The translations under genes were made by a program, and so were the position numbers. A DNA stretch of 64,000 nucleotides from Palsa-504 sp963808615 (GTDB lineage: Bacteria; Actinomycetota; Actinomycetes; Streptosporangiales; Streptosporangiaceae), in assembly GCA_963808615.1 (NCBI GenBank), contig CAWEGV010000002.1:193506-257505 (forward strand), given 5' to 3'. This document shows positions 26,237 to 36,093 of the stretch, one piece after another. The notes beneath the pieces are model-generated. The model made no database searches and was not told the origin of the DNA. It saw nothing but the letters and a program-made list of their open reading frames with translations. How positions within the stretch are numbered: position 1 is the first letter of the stretch; the number at the start of each line of letters is the position of its first letter.

Positions 26237-27898
26237 ATGCCCGCGCAACCGCCGGCACGCGCCGGCCAAGCAGACATCGTGATCGCCGGCGGCGGACCGG
26301 TCGGACTCATGCTGGCCTGCGAGCTCCGGCTGAGCGGCACCGACCCGGTGGTGCTGGAGCGACTGCCCGGGATCGACGAGACCCCCAAGGGCAACGGCCT
26401 CGCGGGCCAGATCGTGCCGATGCTGGACTACCGCGGCCTGCTCGACCGGCTCCGCCAGGAGGCCACCTTTGCCGGGCCGGTACCGCGCTTCTCGTTCGGT
26501 CCGCTGCAGCTGGACTTCTCCAGGCTCGGCACCAGCCCGGTGCACATCCTGACGGTGCCGCAACGCCGGCTGGAGGAGGTGCTGGAGGCGCGGCTCACCG
26601 AACTCGGCGGGACCGTCCGGCGCGGGCACGAACTGACGGCGCTGTCCCCGCATGACGACGCGGTCACCCTCGACGTCCGCGGTCCCGGCGGCGACTACCA
26701 GCTGCACGCACGCTACCTCGTGGGCTGCGACGGCGCGCACAGCCTGGTACGCAAGCAGGCCGGGATCGGTTTCCCCGGCACCACCTCGGCGGAGATATCC
26801 CGAATCGGCACGGTGCGCCTGCCGACGGCGAAGCTCACCTGGCGCGGCGGCGCGGTGAAGGTACCGGGGATCGGCCGCCTGAAGCTCATGGGGCAAGTCC
26901 GCACCCCGCGAGGCACCTACTCGCTCGCGCCGCTGGCCGTCCTCGACAAGAACGCTACTGCCGGCGTCTTCATCGTCTACACCAGCGAGGACGACCCCAC
27001 CGCCGACCTGAGCGCCCCGATGCCCCTCGAGGAACTGCGCGCCAGCGCCCGGCGGGTCCTCGGCGGCGACCTGCCGATGACCGATCCGCAGCGGCTGACC
27101 CGGCTTGTCGGGAGCAGCCGGCAAGCCGACCGCTACCAGGCGGGCCGCATCCTGCTGGCCGGCGACGCCGCCCACGTCTTCGCGGTATCGCTGAACACGG
27201 GCCTGATCGATGCGGTCAACCTCGGCTGGAAGCTCGCCGCGCAGGTCCGGGGCCGGGCACCGGACGGCCTGCTGGAGTCCTACCACGCCGAGCGGCACCT
27301 CGCCGGACAGCACGCCATCCTGCAAGCCCGCGCCCAGAAGGCCCTGACCGCCATCGGCCAGGGCGGGACGGGCGAGCCTGGCGAGGTGAGCCCGGAGGGG
27401 GCCGAAGCGCTGCGCGAGCTGTTCGGCGACGTACTCCAGCACCCCGAGCCGCTACGGCACATCCGCGAAATGCTCCGCGAGCCCGGGCAGCTGCATCACA
27501 TCGGCGAGCTGATCGAGGGCTCCGATGTCCGGTACCCGATGCCGGCCAGCGACGCCTCCCCGCACCCGCTGGTCGGGAAGCTCGCGCCAGATCTCCAGCT
27601 GGAAACCCGTCACGGCCGCACCCGGGTCGCCGAGGTCATGCACGCGGCCCGGGGCGTCCTGCTCGACCTCACCGCCGATTCCGCAGTCGCCGAGGCGGCC
27701 CCAGACCAGGCCGGCCTGGTCACCGTCATCACCGCACGCTGCCTGACCGAGCCCGCCCCGGCCGCAGCGCTGCTAATCCGGCCCGACGGCCGCGTCGCCT
27801 GGGCTGCCGGACCCGGCACGCCCGACCCGGCCGCCGGGATGAACACGGCCCTGCGCACCTGGTTCAGCCCGCGCACGCCTCCCCAGACACGGCACTAG
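26237..27898 (+). CDS. FAD-dependent aromatic monooxygenase (PheA/TfdB type)
   Basis: A 553-residue class A flavoprotein monooxygenase. The Rossmann motif is IAGGGPVGLMLACELRLSG (17-35), the DG motif YLVGCDGAHSLVRKQAG, and the second FAD motif ILLAGDAAH. A C-terminal thioredoxin-like domain covers about 430-553. The segment after GDAAH reads VFAVSLNTGLIDAVNLGWKL and lacks the Pro and the GGQG residues found in most relatives, such as the protein at 50331-51929. Activity is therefore uncertain. Polyketide-tailoring or aromatic hydroxylation roles are typical. Confidence 0.85.
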   Translation: MPAQPPARAGQADIVIAGGGPVGLMLACELRLSGTDPVVLERLPGIDETPKGNGLAGQIVPMLDYRGLLDRLRQEATFAGPVPRFSFGPLQLDFSRLGTSPVHILTVPQRRLEEVLEARLTELGGTVRRGHELTALSPHDDAVTLDVRGPGGDYQLHARYLVGCDGAHSLVRKQAGIGFPGTTSAEISRIGTVRLPTAKLTWRGGAVKVPGIGRLKLMGQVRTPRGTYSLAPLAVLDKNATAGVFIVYTSEDDPTADLSAPMPLEELRASARRVLGGDLPMTDPQRLTRLVGSSRQADRYQAGRILLAGDAAHVFAVSLNTGLIDAVNLGWKLAAQVRGRAPDGLLESYHAERHLAGQHAILQARAQKALTAIGQGGTGEPGEVSPEGAEALRELFGDVLQHPEPLRHIREMLREPGQLHHIGELIEGSDVRYPMPASDASPHPLVGKLAPDLQLETRHGRTRVAEVMHAARGVLLDLTADSAVAEAAPDQAGLVTVITARCLTEPAPAAALLIRPDGRVAWAAGPGTPDPAAGMNTALRTWFSPRTPPQTRH

Positions 27899-28295
27899 CG
27901 TCCGCCGGGCCGCAAACGCCGGGCAAGCGCGCTGAATGAATCAGTCAACCGCCCAGCCTGTGAGGAATCCTCCGCAGGCCAACCGCAACGTGCAGAACTG
28001 GATTGTCTGCGCTCCGCCAGCAGCGTTTCACATGACGAGGATAGGGTGCCGAGTCGGCGATATGTGCGGATTGCAACTAGTTGGTTACAGTCCGCTAGCC
28101 GCATTCTGTCAACGTACCCGCTGCTGCCCCATCTCAAAAGGGGTCGTCCGCCAGATCACGGAGCCGGCCTCTGCGTCCGGCGGACACGCTGATCGCCAGA
28201 TCCCTCCGGCAGTCGTGCCCAGAAACAGGGGCGGCGACCGCTGTCCTTGGCCATGAAAACCAACAGGGGCCGTTGACAACTGGGGATCAGCCTGG
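27899..28295. other. Intergenic, no gene recognised
   Basis: This separates the monooxygenase from the convergent quinone-reductase locus. Open frames show no protein similarity and no feature stands out before the hairpin at 28296. Confidence 0.5.
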
Positions 28296-28334
28296 CCGGG
28301 CACCGGATCGGCCGGGAGCAGATCCGGTGCCCGG
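28296..28334 (-). terminator. Strong stem-loop after the quinone reductase gene
   Basis: Perfect 14-bp arms (CCGGGCACCGGATC and its complement) enclose an 11-base loop, 17 bp beyond the reductase stop. Position and stability fit an intrinsic terminator of the actinobacterial type, which often lacks a U-tract. Confidence 0.7.
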
Positions 28335-28350
28335 ACTCACCTGCGGCGCG

Positions 28351-29321
28351 TCAGGGTACCGACACGGTCATCTTGCCGCCGGCCATGCCTGATTCCATCA
28401 CCTTGTGCGCCTCGACGATGTCATCGAAGCCGAATACCCTGGCCGGCTTGGCCTGGTAGCGGCCGGTTTCGGCCTTGCCGATCATCTCCGTGATCGGGAT
28501 CTCGGTCAGCGGGAACTCAGGCGTGCCGAGCACGAACGCGCTGCCGTAGAAGCTGAACTGCACGCCGCTGGGCAGGTCGGCGATCGGGTTGAAGCCGGCC
28601 ACCGGCTCGAGCCCGCCGAGGAAGCCTAGCTGGCACACCCGGCCGCGCGGGCGCACGACGCGGAGCGAGTCGCGCAGCACGCTGTTGCCGACCAGGTCGA
28701 AGACGCAGTTGACCGAGCCGGCCTGCTGGCCGGCCAGCCGCCCGTCATCGATCAGGACGGTCGCGGCGCCGATTCGTTCGAGCAGGGCGGCGCGGTCTGG
28801 CCTGCGGGTGGTTGCGATCACGGTGGCTCCGTGCTCGGCGGCGATGTTCACCGCGGCCTGGCCGAGCGCCGAGGTGGCCCCTCGGATCAGGACGGTCTGG
28901 CCGGGTTGCAGGTCCAGGTTCTGGCGCAGGCCTGCCACGCGGTCGCGTAGACCTCGGGCAGGGCGACCAGGTTGGTCCACGGCAGCGGCGTGCTGACAGC
29001 GACCACGTTGCTGGCCGGCACGGTGACCAGTTCGGCGTAGCTGCCGTTGCGGGTCCGTCCCATGCCGCCGAGGATGGCGACTACCGAGGTTCCCTCGGCC
29101 AGCTGGCCGCTCGGGTCGGCCGCCACGGTGCCTGCGCACTCGATGCCGGTGACCGTGGCCACGTCGCCCATGGCTCCGCTGCGCATGTACGCCTCGGCGT
29201 GGTTCAGCCCGAACGCTTTTACGGCGATCAGCACCTCGCCGACCGCGGGTACGGGATCGGGCAGCTCGGTGACGGTGAGCACGTCAGGGCCGCCGTAGGA
29301 GCTGATGATGATGGCTTTCAC
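28351..29321 (-). pseudogene. Zinc-type/quinone oxidoreductase (MDR) with one frameshift
   Basis: ATG 29321 opens MKAIIISSYGGPDVLTVTELPDP, the classical MDR start. The frame reaches LPEVYATAWQ, and one missing base near 28933 (CAGGCC instead of CAGGGCC) throws it out. The next frame continues GLRQNLDLQPGQTVLIRGATSALGQAAVNIAAEHGATVIATT (split across the nucleotide-binding motif) and ends KVMESGMAGGKMTVSVP at 28351. Repaired, it is about 324 residues and would reduce quinones or enones with NADPH. A TetR remnant sits upstream in the same orientation. Base-call error is possible. Confidence 0.8.
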
Positions 29322-29337
29322 CTTCTTCCTTCTTTCT

Positions 29338-29351
29338 TGAGTGATCGTTCA
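29338..29351. promoter_or_regulatory. Imperfect palindrome upstream of the quinone reductase
   Basis: TGAGTGATCGTTCA is symmetric at 10 of 14 positions and lies 17 bp before the reductase start. It is a plausible operator for the adjacent TetR-type regulator, whose gene is now truncated. Confidence 0.4.
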
Positions 29352-29395
29352 TCTATTGCGGCGTAAAAGAGGCCGCCAGGCGGCGGCCAGGTTCG

Positions 29396-29680
29396 TTACA
29401 TCAAGCGAGCGAAGGCGTTATCGACGATGATCCGCAGCACCTCCTCGTCCGGGTTGGCCTTGCCGATGACCATCAGGCCCGAGGCCGTCGCGACCAGGCC
29501 CTTGGCGACCGCGGTCACGTTGACCGACGCCGGGATCTCGCCGAGGCCGGCGGCCGTGCGCAGCGCGCCGGTGAAGCAGCGCTCGACCCGCGCCATGTGG
29601 CCGCGCACCACGGCGGCCACCTCGGGATCGGCCGCCGCGTTCTCGATCGCGCTATTGATCAGCAGGCAGCCCTGGCGAAC
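29396..29680 (-). pseudogene. TetR-family regulator, C-terminal fragment
   Basis: The minus frame reads RQGCLLINSAIENAAADPEVAA, then GHMARVERCFTGALRTAAGLGEIP and VAKGLVATASGLMVIGKANPDEEVLRIIVDNAF, the ligand-binding end of a TetR protein. The DNA-binding domain is missing beyond about 29680. It lies 74 bp upstream of the reductase and probably once repressed it. Confidence 0.75.
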
Positions 29681-29699
29681 GCTCGTTCAAGAACAAGGC

Positions 29700-30430
29700 C
29701 CGGGTGAGACCGACAGGCCGCGACCTGCCGGCTGGATGCGATCCGGGCTGGCGCCACGGCAGGCGATGGGCGTCGTGCGCTCGACACCCATGAACGACCG
29801 GGCTGGCATCATCAGGCAGCACTGTCATGCCGCGATGAGGAATGCCGGATCACCCTGTTTCTGGCCTGCGGGCACCGGCATGGGGACGCGAACGTCCAGG
29901 CCGCAAGACAGTGCAGCACGGACTGCCGCGGAGTCGGACCGTGAAGCTGATGCCGATCACGGTACGTGGTCGAGTTGCCGCGGCAACCCGCGCGCGTACC
30001 CGCCTGATATGGGTGCCGACCTGGTCGCCAGCATGGCCGCCGGTGCCGCGCCAGAACGGGTGATCTGTGTGACCATGCGCATGGCCGGCACGGCTGACCG
30101 ACGTCCGACTCTGCGAATTGAGTGCATTGCCTGCACGCATATTCATTCACCGGCCGGGATGCTCAGTCGTAGCCCAGTCGGCCTGGCCAGAGTTTCGCAG
30201 GGATTGGGCGTAGCTTCATGACTACTGAGCAGCCCTGCCGACTATGTGCGGGTCCTCGCTCCTGGTCGCGCTGCTGCTCGGCGCGGCCATTGTATGGCTC
30301 GTCCGGCACCGGCGCGCGTGATTAACCCGCGGCGCATTTCTGGCGTTACGAGCCGATGCGCCAGGACTCCAGGTAGGCCCACTGGCCCGGGGTGAGGACG
30401 TCGATCCGGGGTGCCGATTACGTCACCGTC
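29700..30430. other. Intergenic, no convincing gene
   Basis: A long plus frame crosses this stretch but has neither family similarity nor normal actinobacterial amino-acid composition. A 25-codon frame at 30244-30321 could encode a single hydrophobic helix (SLLVALLLGAAIVWLVRHRRA), without a good ribosome-binding site. Confidence 0.45.
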
Positions 30431-31195
30431 TTACTTCACCGTCGCCGAGCAGGTGGCCCGGCGCTGGAACTCACCGCAGTGGGCAGCTGACGCGCGAACC
30501 GCCCTTAACGCGGTCCGGGCGGCGGCGCCCAGACGATCATCCAGCGAGAGAAGGCGCGGAGCGGGAATTGCTGCCAGGTCCTGAATGACCCGGGCGATGG
30601 CCCGGTCGAGGACGGCCAGCACCTCGTCGCTGGTACGTCCCTGGGCGTCGTTCCAGCGGGTGAGCGCCTGGGTGCTGGCCTGCCGGACCTGAGGGGAGGA
30701 CACCATCAGCAGGCCAGGCCCGGGCGTCGCGGCGGCCTGGCCGCGGGATTCCCAGAGCGCGTCGTACACGGCGTCGATGGCCCGGCCAGCCTCGGAATCC
30801 CCGCCCTCCCCTGAGCCCGCCCGGATCAGGGCGCCGACGAGACAGACGCCGCCTACCCTTTCCGGAGCGGACGGGCCGGCGGCGAGGCCGGTCAGCAAGA
30901 TTTGCCGTCCGTCGCGGGACGGCGTAGACCACCAGCCGCCCTGCACCCATCCGGACGATAGTTCGGCGTGCGCCGCCTCGAGCAGGGCGAGCAGCCGCTC
31001 AAGGCCTGCGCGCTGAATCTCCTGCGGTGGCTGCGGCGCAGCAGGGGTCAGCAGGCGCCGCCACCGGGGACGCTCGCGGCGCGCGGGCGTGTGGCCTGCG
31101 CCGGTGCCCGTGCTGGTCACCACCGCTACGGCAGAAAACGCCGGGACGCTCGCTTCTCGCGGTGACGTGGAACGGAACATAGTGAGGCTGGCCAT
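30431..31195 (-). CDS. DUF6197-like protein
   Basis: A 254-residue protein whose central part (GGVCLVGALIRAG, AIDAVYDALWES, TRWNDAQGRTSDEVLAVLDRAIARV) matches the pattern of the DUF6197 family, found widely in actinobacteria with no known reaction. The N-terminal 70 residues are Arg/Pro-rich and less typical, so translation may begin later. It is divergent from the sugar operon. No function is assigned. Confidence 0.65.
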   Translation of the reverse strand: MASLTMFRSTSPREASVPAFSAVAVVTSTGTGAGHTPARRERPRWRRLLTPAAPQPPQEIQRAGLERLLALLEAAHAELSSGWVQGGWWSTPSRDGRQILLTGLAAGPSAPERVGGVCLVGALIRAGSGEGGDSEAGRAIDAVYDALWESRGQAAATPGPGLLMVSSPQVRQASTQALTRWNDAQGRTSDEVLAVLDRAIARVIQDLAAIPAPRLLSLDDRLGAAARTALRAVRASAAHCGEFQRRATCSATVK

Positions 31196-31244
31196 AGCAC
31201 CAGCATCGCTCCGCTGGACTCCGGAACGCCAGGGGGTGGAGATG

Positions 31245-31275
31245 TATTGACAGAAGCGATTCCCGGGATAATCCT
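31245..31275 (+). promoter_or_regulatory. Candidate promoter of the sugar operon
   Basis: TTGACA at 31247-31252 and GATAAT at 31267-31272 are good individual hexamers. Their 14-base spacing is shorter than usual, so the assignment is tentative. GGAGG precedes ATG 31338. Confidence 0.35.
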
Positions 31276-31337
31276 CGAAGTTGATCGTTCCACCATGAGG
31301 AGAACGTCAGTAAGTCTCCCAGGTAGGAGGCACGGTC

Positions 31338-32354
31338 ATGAAGCCGAGAAGACTAGCGGTGCCGGCAGTGCTGCTGCTGATTCTGTGCTCACTGGCGGCC
31401 TGTTCGAACCAGGGCACGGCAGGGACTTCCCCGACGAATTCGGTGGCGGGCTCGCGGATTACCGTGGCGATGGTGACCCACGGGCAGGCGTTTGACCCAT
31501 TCTGGGCGCTGGTGCAAAAGGGCGCACAGACGGCGGCGGCGCAGTTCAACGTCAAGCTCGAGTATCAGTCGCCGAATACCACCGATCCGCAGGCGCAGGC
31601 GGCGATGATCACGCAGGCGGCGGCGCAGAAGCCAGCGGCCATGGTGGTGACCATTCCCGACCCGGCGGTGCTGGCGAGCCCCATCCGGCAAGTCTCGTCC
31701 GCTGGCATACCGGTGGTGGTGGTCAATGTCGGCGACAGCGTGTATCAGAGCGTCGGCGCGCTGACCTACGTGGGCCAGCCCGACTACCAGGCCGGGGAGC
31801 AGGCGGGCAAGGTAATGGCGGGGGTCGGCGTCCGCAAGGCGCTGTGCGTCATCCACGAGGCGCAGAACACCGCGCTCACCGACCGCTGCGCCGGGTTCAC
31901 CAGGCAACTCAGCGCCAGCGGCGGCACGGTGCAGACCCTGCACGTCAACGGCGCCCAGCTGCAGCAGGCGCAGAGCGCGATCGAGCAGGCGCTCCAGCGG
32001 GACCACAGCATCAATGGGGTGCTCGCGACGGGCATCATCGGGTTCGAGGCTGCCGGCGGCGCCCTTCAGACCCTGAACGACTTCGGGCGGGTCAAATTCG
32101 GCACGTTCGACGTCTCCTCCGCCGACCTGACCGCGGTGCAGAACGGCCAGCTGCTGTTCGTGATCGATCAGCAGCCTTTCCTGGAAGGCTACGCTGCGGT
32201 GCAGGTCGCAGCGTTCGACGTCCGCTACGGGCAGCACCCTTATCAGCCGATCTTTACGGGACCGAGCTTCGTCACCAAGGCCAACGCGGCCAAGGTCGCG
32301 CAGCTGTACAAGAACACCGGGGTCCCGCTATTCCAGGGCGGTTACCCGCAATGA
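31338..32354 (+). CDS. Sugar-binding lipoprotein (periplasmic-binding protein type I)
   Basis: A 338-residue exported lipoprotein. The signal peptide has the lipobox LAAC at 19-22. The mature part is a type I sugar-binding fold (ITVAMVTHGQAFDPFWALVQKGAQTAAAQ, KPAAMVVTIPDPAVLASPI, DSVYQSVGALTYVGQPDYQAGEQAG, INGVLATGI). Relatives feed ABC importers such as ribose systems. Here no ABC permease or ATPase follows; an SSS-type symporter comes 69 bp downstream. It may deliver sugar to that symporter or act as a sensor. Confidence 0.9.
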   Translation: MKPRRLAVPAVLLLILCSLAACSNQGTAGTSPTNSVAGSRITVAMVTHGQAFDPFWALVQKGAQTAAAQFNVKLEYQSPNTTDPQAQAAMITQAAAQKPAAMVVTIPDPAVLASPIRQVSSAGIPVVVVNVGDSVYQSVGALTYVGQPDYQAGEQAGKVMAGVGVRKALCVIHEAQNTALTDRCAGFTRQLSASGGTVQTLHVNGAQLQQAQSAIEQALQRDHSINGVLATGIIGFEAAGGALQTLNDFGRVKFGTFDVSSADLTAVQNGQLLFVIDQQPFLEGYAAVQVAAFDVRYGQHPYQPIFTGPSFVTKANAAKVAQLYKNTGVPLFQGGYPQ

Positions 32355-32423
32355 GCTGTGTGCTGGCGCTGGACCGACGGCGGTTAGCCGCGATCCGGCA
32401 CCGCATGACACCCGGAGATGGCG

Positions 32424-34106
32424 ATGACGATGACACTTGCGGCGGTCGCCCCGCACATTGAGGCAGCTGGCACGCTCAAGCTAGTGCTCAGCCCGCTGGA
32501 CCTGACCCTTATCGTCATCTATTTCGTGTTCGTGATCGGCATCGGCTTTGCGTTGCGGCGGCTGATAACGACCTCGACCGACTTCTTCCTGTCTGGCCGC
32601 TCACTGCCCGCCTGGATCACCGGAATTGCTTTCATCTCGGCCAATCTCGGTGCCATCGAGATTCTCGGGATGTCCGCTAGCGGCGCCCAGTACGGCATCA
32701 GCATCGTGCACTACTACTGGATCGGCGCTGTACCCGCGATGGTGTTCCTGGGTATCGTGATGATGCCGTTCTACTACGGCTCACGGGTCCGGAGCGTCCC
32801 GGAGTATCTGCTGCGCCGCTACGATAACAAGACCCACCTGGTCAACGCCATCATCTTCGTCCTGGCTTCGGTCCTCATCGCAGGCGTGAACCTATATGCC
32901 CTGGCCGCCGTGTTGCAAGCCCTGCTCGGGATCCCGCTGGCCTTGGCCATTGTCGTTTCGGCGCTGTTCGTGCTGTCCTACATCCTGCTGGGCGGCCTGT
33001 CGAGCGCCATCTACAACGAGGTCATGCAGTTCTTCGTCATCTTGGCCGGCCTTGTCCCGGTGGTCATCGTCGCCCTGAAAGAAACCGGCGGCATCGGCGG
33101 CTTGTTCGCCAAGCTCAGCACCAACGGCCACGACTTCACCTCGGCCTGGGCCGGAGTCGGGCTCGGTGGCCACAACCCGGTCGGCGACTGGATCTCGCTC
33201 GTTTTCGGGCTGTCCTTCTGCCTTTCTTTTGGCTACTGGACCACCAACTTCGCCGAGGTCCAGCGGGCGATGTCGGCCAAGGACGACAACTCCGCCCGGC
33301 TCACGCCCATCATCGGCGCCTACCCCAAGGCCCTCATCCCGCTCGGCATCGTCATCCCCGGCATGGCCGCGGTCCTGCTGATACCCGGCCTGGGCGAGGG
33401 CGGCGGCCTGCCGTTCAACGACGCGATCCCGGCGCTGATGAACAAGTACCTGCCGGCCGGCGTGCTCGGAGTCGCGATCACCGGCCTGCTCGCCGCGTTC
33501 ATGGCGGGCATGGCGGCGAACGTCTCCTCCTTCAACGCGGTGTGGACCTACGACATCTGGCAGAACTACATCCGGCCAGGCCGCCCGGACAGTTACTACC
33601 TGCGGGTCGGCCGCTTCACCACGGTGGCGGGCGTGTTCATCGGCATCCTCACCGCATTCATCGCGGCGGGATACAACAACATCGCCAACTACCTCCAGAC
33701 GCTTTTCTCATTCTTCAACGTGCCCATCTTCCTCGCCTTCATCGTGGGCATGGTATGGCGCAAGGCGGGACGCGGTTCCGGGTTCTGGGGCATGATCGTC
33801 GGCACACTGTTTGCCTTCGGCACCTGGCTGCTCTACAAACAGGGCGTCCTATCGTTCCGCAGCGACCTCGCCGAAACCCAGTGGGGCGCCATCATCGGGT
33901 TTTCCTCGGGCCTGATCGCGATGCTGATCGCCACCGCGTTCAGCACGCCGAAACCGCTGGCCGAGCTCAACGGCCTGGTCCTGGGGCTCCAGGAGCAAGA
34001 CGTGCAGACAACGGCACGGGTCCCCTGGTTCAAGTCACCCGTACTGATCGGGACCGGCGCCCTGGTCCTTTGCGCGCTTCTCTACGTCTACATCGCCGTC
34101 GTATGA
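32424..34106 (+). CDS. Sodium:solute symporter (SSS family)
   Basis: A 560-residue carrier with about 14 hydrophobic helices. Typical SSS segments are visible: DFFLSGRSLPAWITGIAFIS, LGGLSSAIYNEVMQF and GLLAAFMAGMAANVSSFNAVWTYDIWQNY. The family couples uptake of sugars, inositol or other organic solutes to sodium. ATG 32424 was chosen because GGAG lies six bases upstream; ATG 32418 would sit directly on it. It lies between a binding lipoprotein and a small membrane protein, followed by sugar enzymes. A sugar substrate is inferred. Confidence 0.9.
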   Translation: MTMTLAAVAPHIEAAGTLKLVLSPLDLTLIVIYFVFVIGIGFALRRLITTSTDFFLSGRSLPAWITGIAFISANLGAIEILGMSASGAQYGISIVHYYWIGAVPAMVFLGIVMMPFYYGSRVRSVPEYLLRRYDNKTHLVNAIIFVLASVLIAGVNLYALAAVLQALLGIPLALAIVVSALFVLSYILLGGLSSAIYNEVMQFFVILAGLVPVVIVALKETGGIGGLFAKLSTNGHDFTSAWAGVGLGGHNPVGDWISLVFGLSFCLSFGYWTTNFAEVQRAMSAKDDNSARLTPIIGAYPKALIPLGIVIPGMAAVLLIPGLGEGGGLPFNDAIPALMNKYLPAGVLGVAITGLLAAFMAGMAANVSSFNAVWTYDIWQNYIRPGRPDSYYLRVGRFTTVAGVFIGILTAFIAAGYNNIANYLQTLFSFFNVPIFLAFIVGMVWRKAGRGSGFWGMIVGTLFAFGTWLLYKQGVLSFRSDLAETQWGAIIGFSSGLIAMLIATAFSTPKPLAELNGLVLGLQEQDVQTTARVPWFKSPVLIGTGALVLCALLYVYIAVV

Positions 34107-34152
34107 CCTGGCCGGCGCCCCGCCGTACACGGCAGAACAGGGAGAACGTTAC

Positions 34153-34479
34153 ATGGCAGCCAAGATAGAACTAACCCCCGAAGAAGCCCGCAACTGGCGG
34201 CTGGCCAAGCTGTTCGATCTCCGCTCGTTCATCGGCTCGCTGTTCGTGATCTTCGGGGTCCTGGTCACCATTGCCGGTATCGCAGCGAGCCCGGCCACGA
34301 TCGACAAGGCCGCCGGCATCAACCTCGGGCTGTGGGTGGGCCTCATCATGCTGGCCATGGGCCTGCTGTTCCTGGCCTGGGTGCTGCTCAAGCCACCCGC
34401 CCCCATCACCACCGCCGAGGCCGAGGCGACCCGCAAAGCCCGCGAAGAGTTCGGAACCCAAGGCCCCGGCGGCCACTAG
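34153..34479 (+). CDS. Small two-helix membrane protein
   Basis: 108 residues. There is a charged N-terminus (TPEEARNWRLAKLFDLRSFIGSLFVIFGVLV) and two hydrophobic helices at about 25-48 and 59-83. The C-terminal tail is polar. Such proteins often accompany SSS symporters in this kind of operon. GGAGAA precedes the ATG, 46 bp after the symporter. A helper or assembly role is inferred. Confidence 0.75.
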   Translation: MAAKIELTPEEARNWRLAKLFDLRSFIGSLFVIFGVLVTIAGIAASPATIDKAAGINLGLWVGLIMLAMGLLFLAWVLLKPPAPITTAEAEATRKAREEFGTQGPGGH

Positions 34480-35077
34480 GCGCGATCGCCGCGGATGTGG
34501 CAGCGTCGGGCTGCTGGCTGCGCCGCCGGCAACCGCCACACAGCCGGCCGCTGGCCCCACCACCAGCGGGAGGCGATTTCCGGGCGCTGGTGGCCGCCGG
34601 CCGCCGCCACATCGTCGTGCCGTTCACCGCCGGCGGTTGCGTGCGGGGCGCCACGCTGACGGCTGCCGAGAGGGTCTCGAAGGTCGCGTGTGATCCTGCG
34701 GCAGATGATCTAGGGCCCCGTCTGCCCGGCCGACCTGGCCATCGGGACTGCGGCCGTAGCCGGCCGGTCGTGCCGTAGACAAGGGACCGGCCGGCGAGCG
34801 GGTGGCGCAGCACTTAGGTCTGCGGCGCCGTTGTTTCCCTGTCCCGTCGTTTCGTACGTTCTGCGGCCCGGCCTGCGGGTTCCTCGCTCAGGGCGGCTAG
34901 CGTCATGAGCTCGGCGGTGGTTGGCTAAAAGACGCAATGTGGGCGACCCCGCAGAGGCAGTCGGATCAAAGGAGCGGTCACTGGTGATCACGGGCCCTTT
35001 TAGCACAGCCGGCAGTCCTCACAGCGCAGTTGGCCCTGCATTGCGCCGTGCGACGGCGGCAAGCGCCGGAGGTGTTC
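34480..35077. other. Long operon-internal gap with a hairpin
   Basis: No gene is supported in these 598 bp. An 11-bp perfect stem (34759-34769 with 34785-34795, arms GCCGGCCGGTC) with a 15-base loop may act as a terminator or processing site between the transport genes and the enzyme genes, which may then have their own promoter. Confidence 0.5.
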
Positions 35078-36083
35078 ATGGTGAATGACATGAAAAGCCG
35101 GGCGAGTCGCAAGGTGGCGGTGCTAGGCCCGATCCCGCGCGACCAGATCGTGACCCACGCCGACGAGCGGTTCGAGAAGTACGGATGCGTGTTGTATACG
35201 GCGGCTGCCCTGTCGGCTCTGCTGGATGCCGGCGACACGATCGTCCCGATATCACACGTCCGTCGGCGGGACGAGGGCCCGATCAAGGAGATCCTCGGGT
35301 CCTTCCCGAATATCGACACCTCCGGTATAACGTCGCAGGCCGACCAGGGTGACGTCGTTCGAGCTGCGTTATGTCGAGCACAATCGTCGCGTCGAGCGGC
35401 AGATGAGCTTCATGAACCCGATCCTGCCGGCCGACGTCGACCGGGTGCTCGACGCCGACGTGTTTGTCTGTGTCCCGATCACGGACTATGAGGTGGGGCA
35501 GCCGACGCTGCGGCACATCAAGGAGCACAGCCGGGCAACCGTGGTGCTGGACGCCCACGGCCCTACGATGACGCTGACCCGCAGCGGGGAGCGCCATCCG
35601 CGGGTGTGGGCCGACCGAGACGTATGGCTTCCGTACGTCGACATCCTGAAGATGAACCTTGAGGAAGCGGGCTCGGCGTGGCTCGGTGAGTCGGCGGAGG
35701 TGACGGCTGATCCGCCGAGGCTGGGCGATGAAGAACTGCGCGGCCTGGCGCGTCACTGTCTGGACCGCGGTGTGGGGGCGGTATGCGTGACCCTGGACGA
35801 GCGTGGCTGCGGGGCCTTCTACCGGGACGGCTCCGGCGGGATCGCCGGGGAGTTCGTCGATCGCATCGAGGTGGAGCATGTCGTGGACACGACCGGTGCC
35901 GGCGACTCGTTCGCCGCGGGGCTGGCCTACGGTTACCTCGCGTACCGGGATTACGTCGTGGCCTGCCAGTACGGGAACGCGATGGGCGCTCAGCGCTGCA
36001 CCGGCGCGGAACTGAACGTCTACCTGTCACGAGAGGAAACCGAGCGGCAGATCCTCGCGACGTACGGTCCTCGATCGCAGTAG
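35078..36083 (+). pseudogene. PfkB-family sugar kinase with one frameshift
   Basis: ATG 35078 (GGAGG upstream) opens a ribokinase-type protein: KVAVLGPIPRDQIVTHADERFEKYGCVLYTAAALSALL (first segment). Near 35349 the frame changes by one base. The downstream frame starts SFELRYVEHNRRVERQMSF and runs to 36083, with the catalytic-Asp motif VVDTTGAGDSFAAGLAYGYL intact. Joined, it would be about 335 residues. It lies 10 bp before the GH65 phosphorylase. Its inferred role is to phosphorylate the sugar released from the disaccharide. Internal GTG 35349 could in principle restart translation. Confidence 0.8.
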
Positions 36084-36093
36084 GAGAAGTCCC

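Noticed and set aside
30244..30321. 25-residue membrane peptide
   Set aside because: One hydrophobic stretch but no ribosome-binding site and no conserved context.
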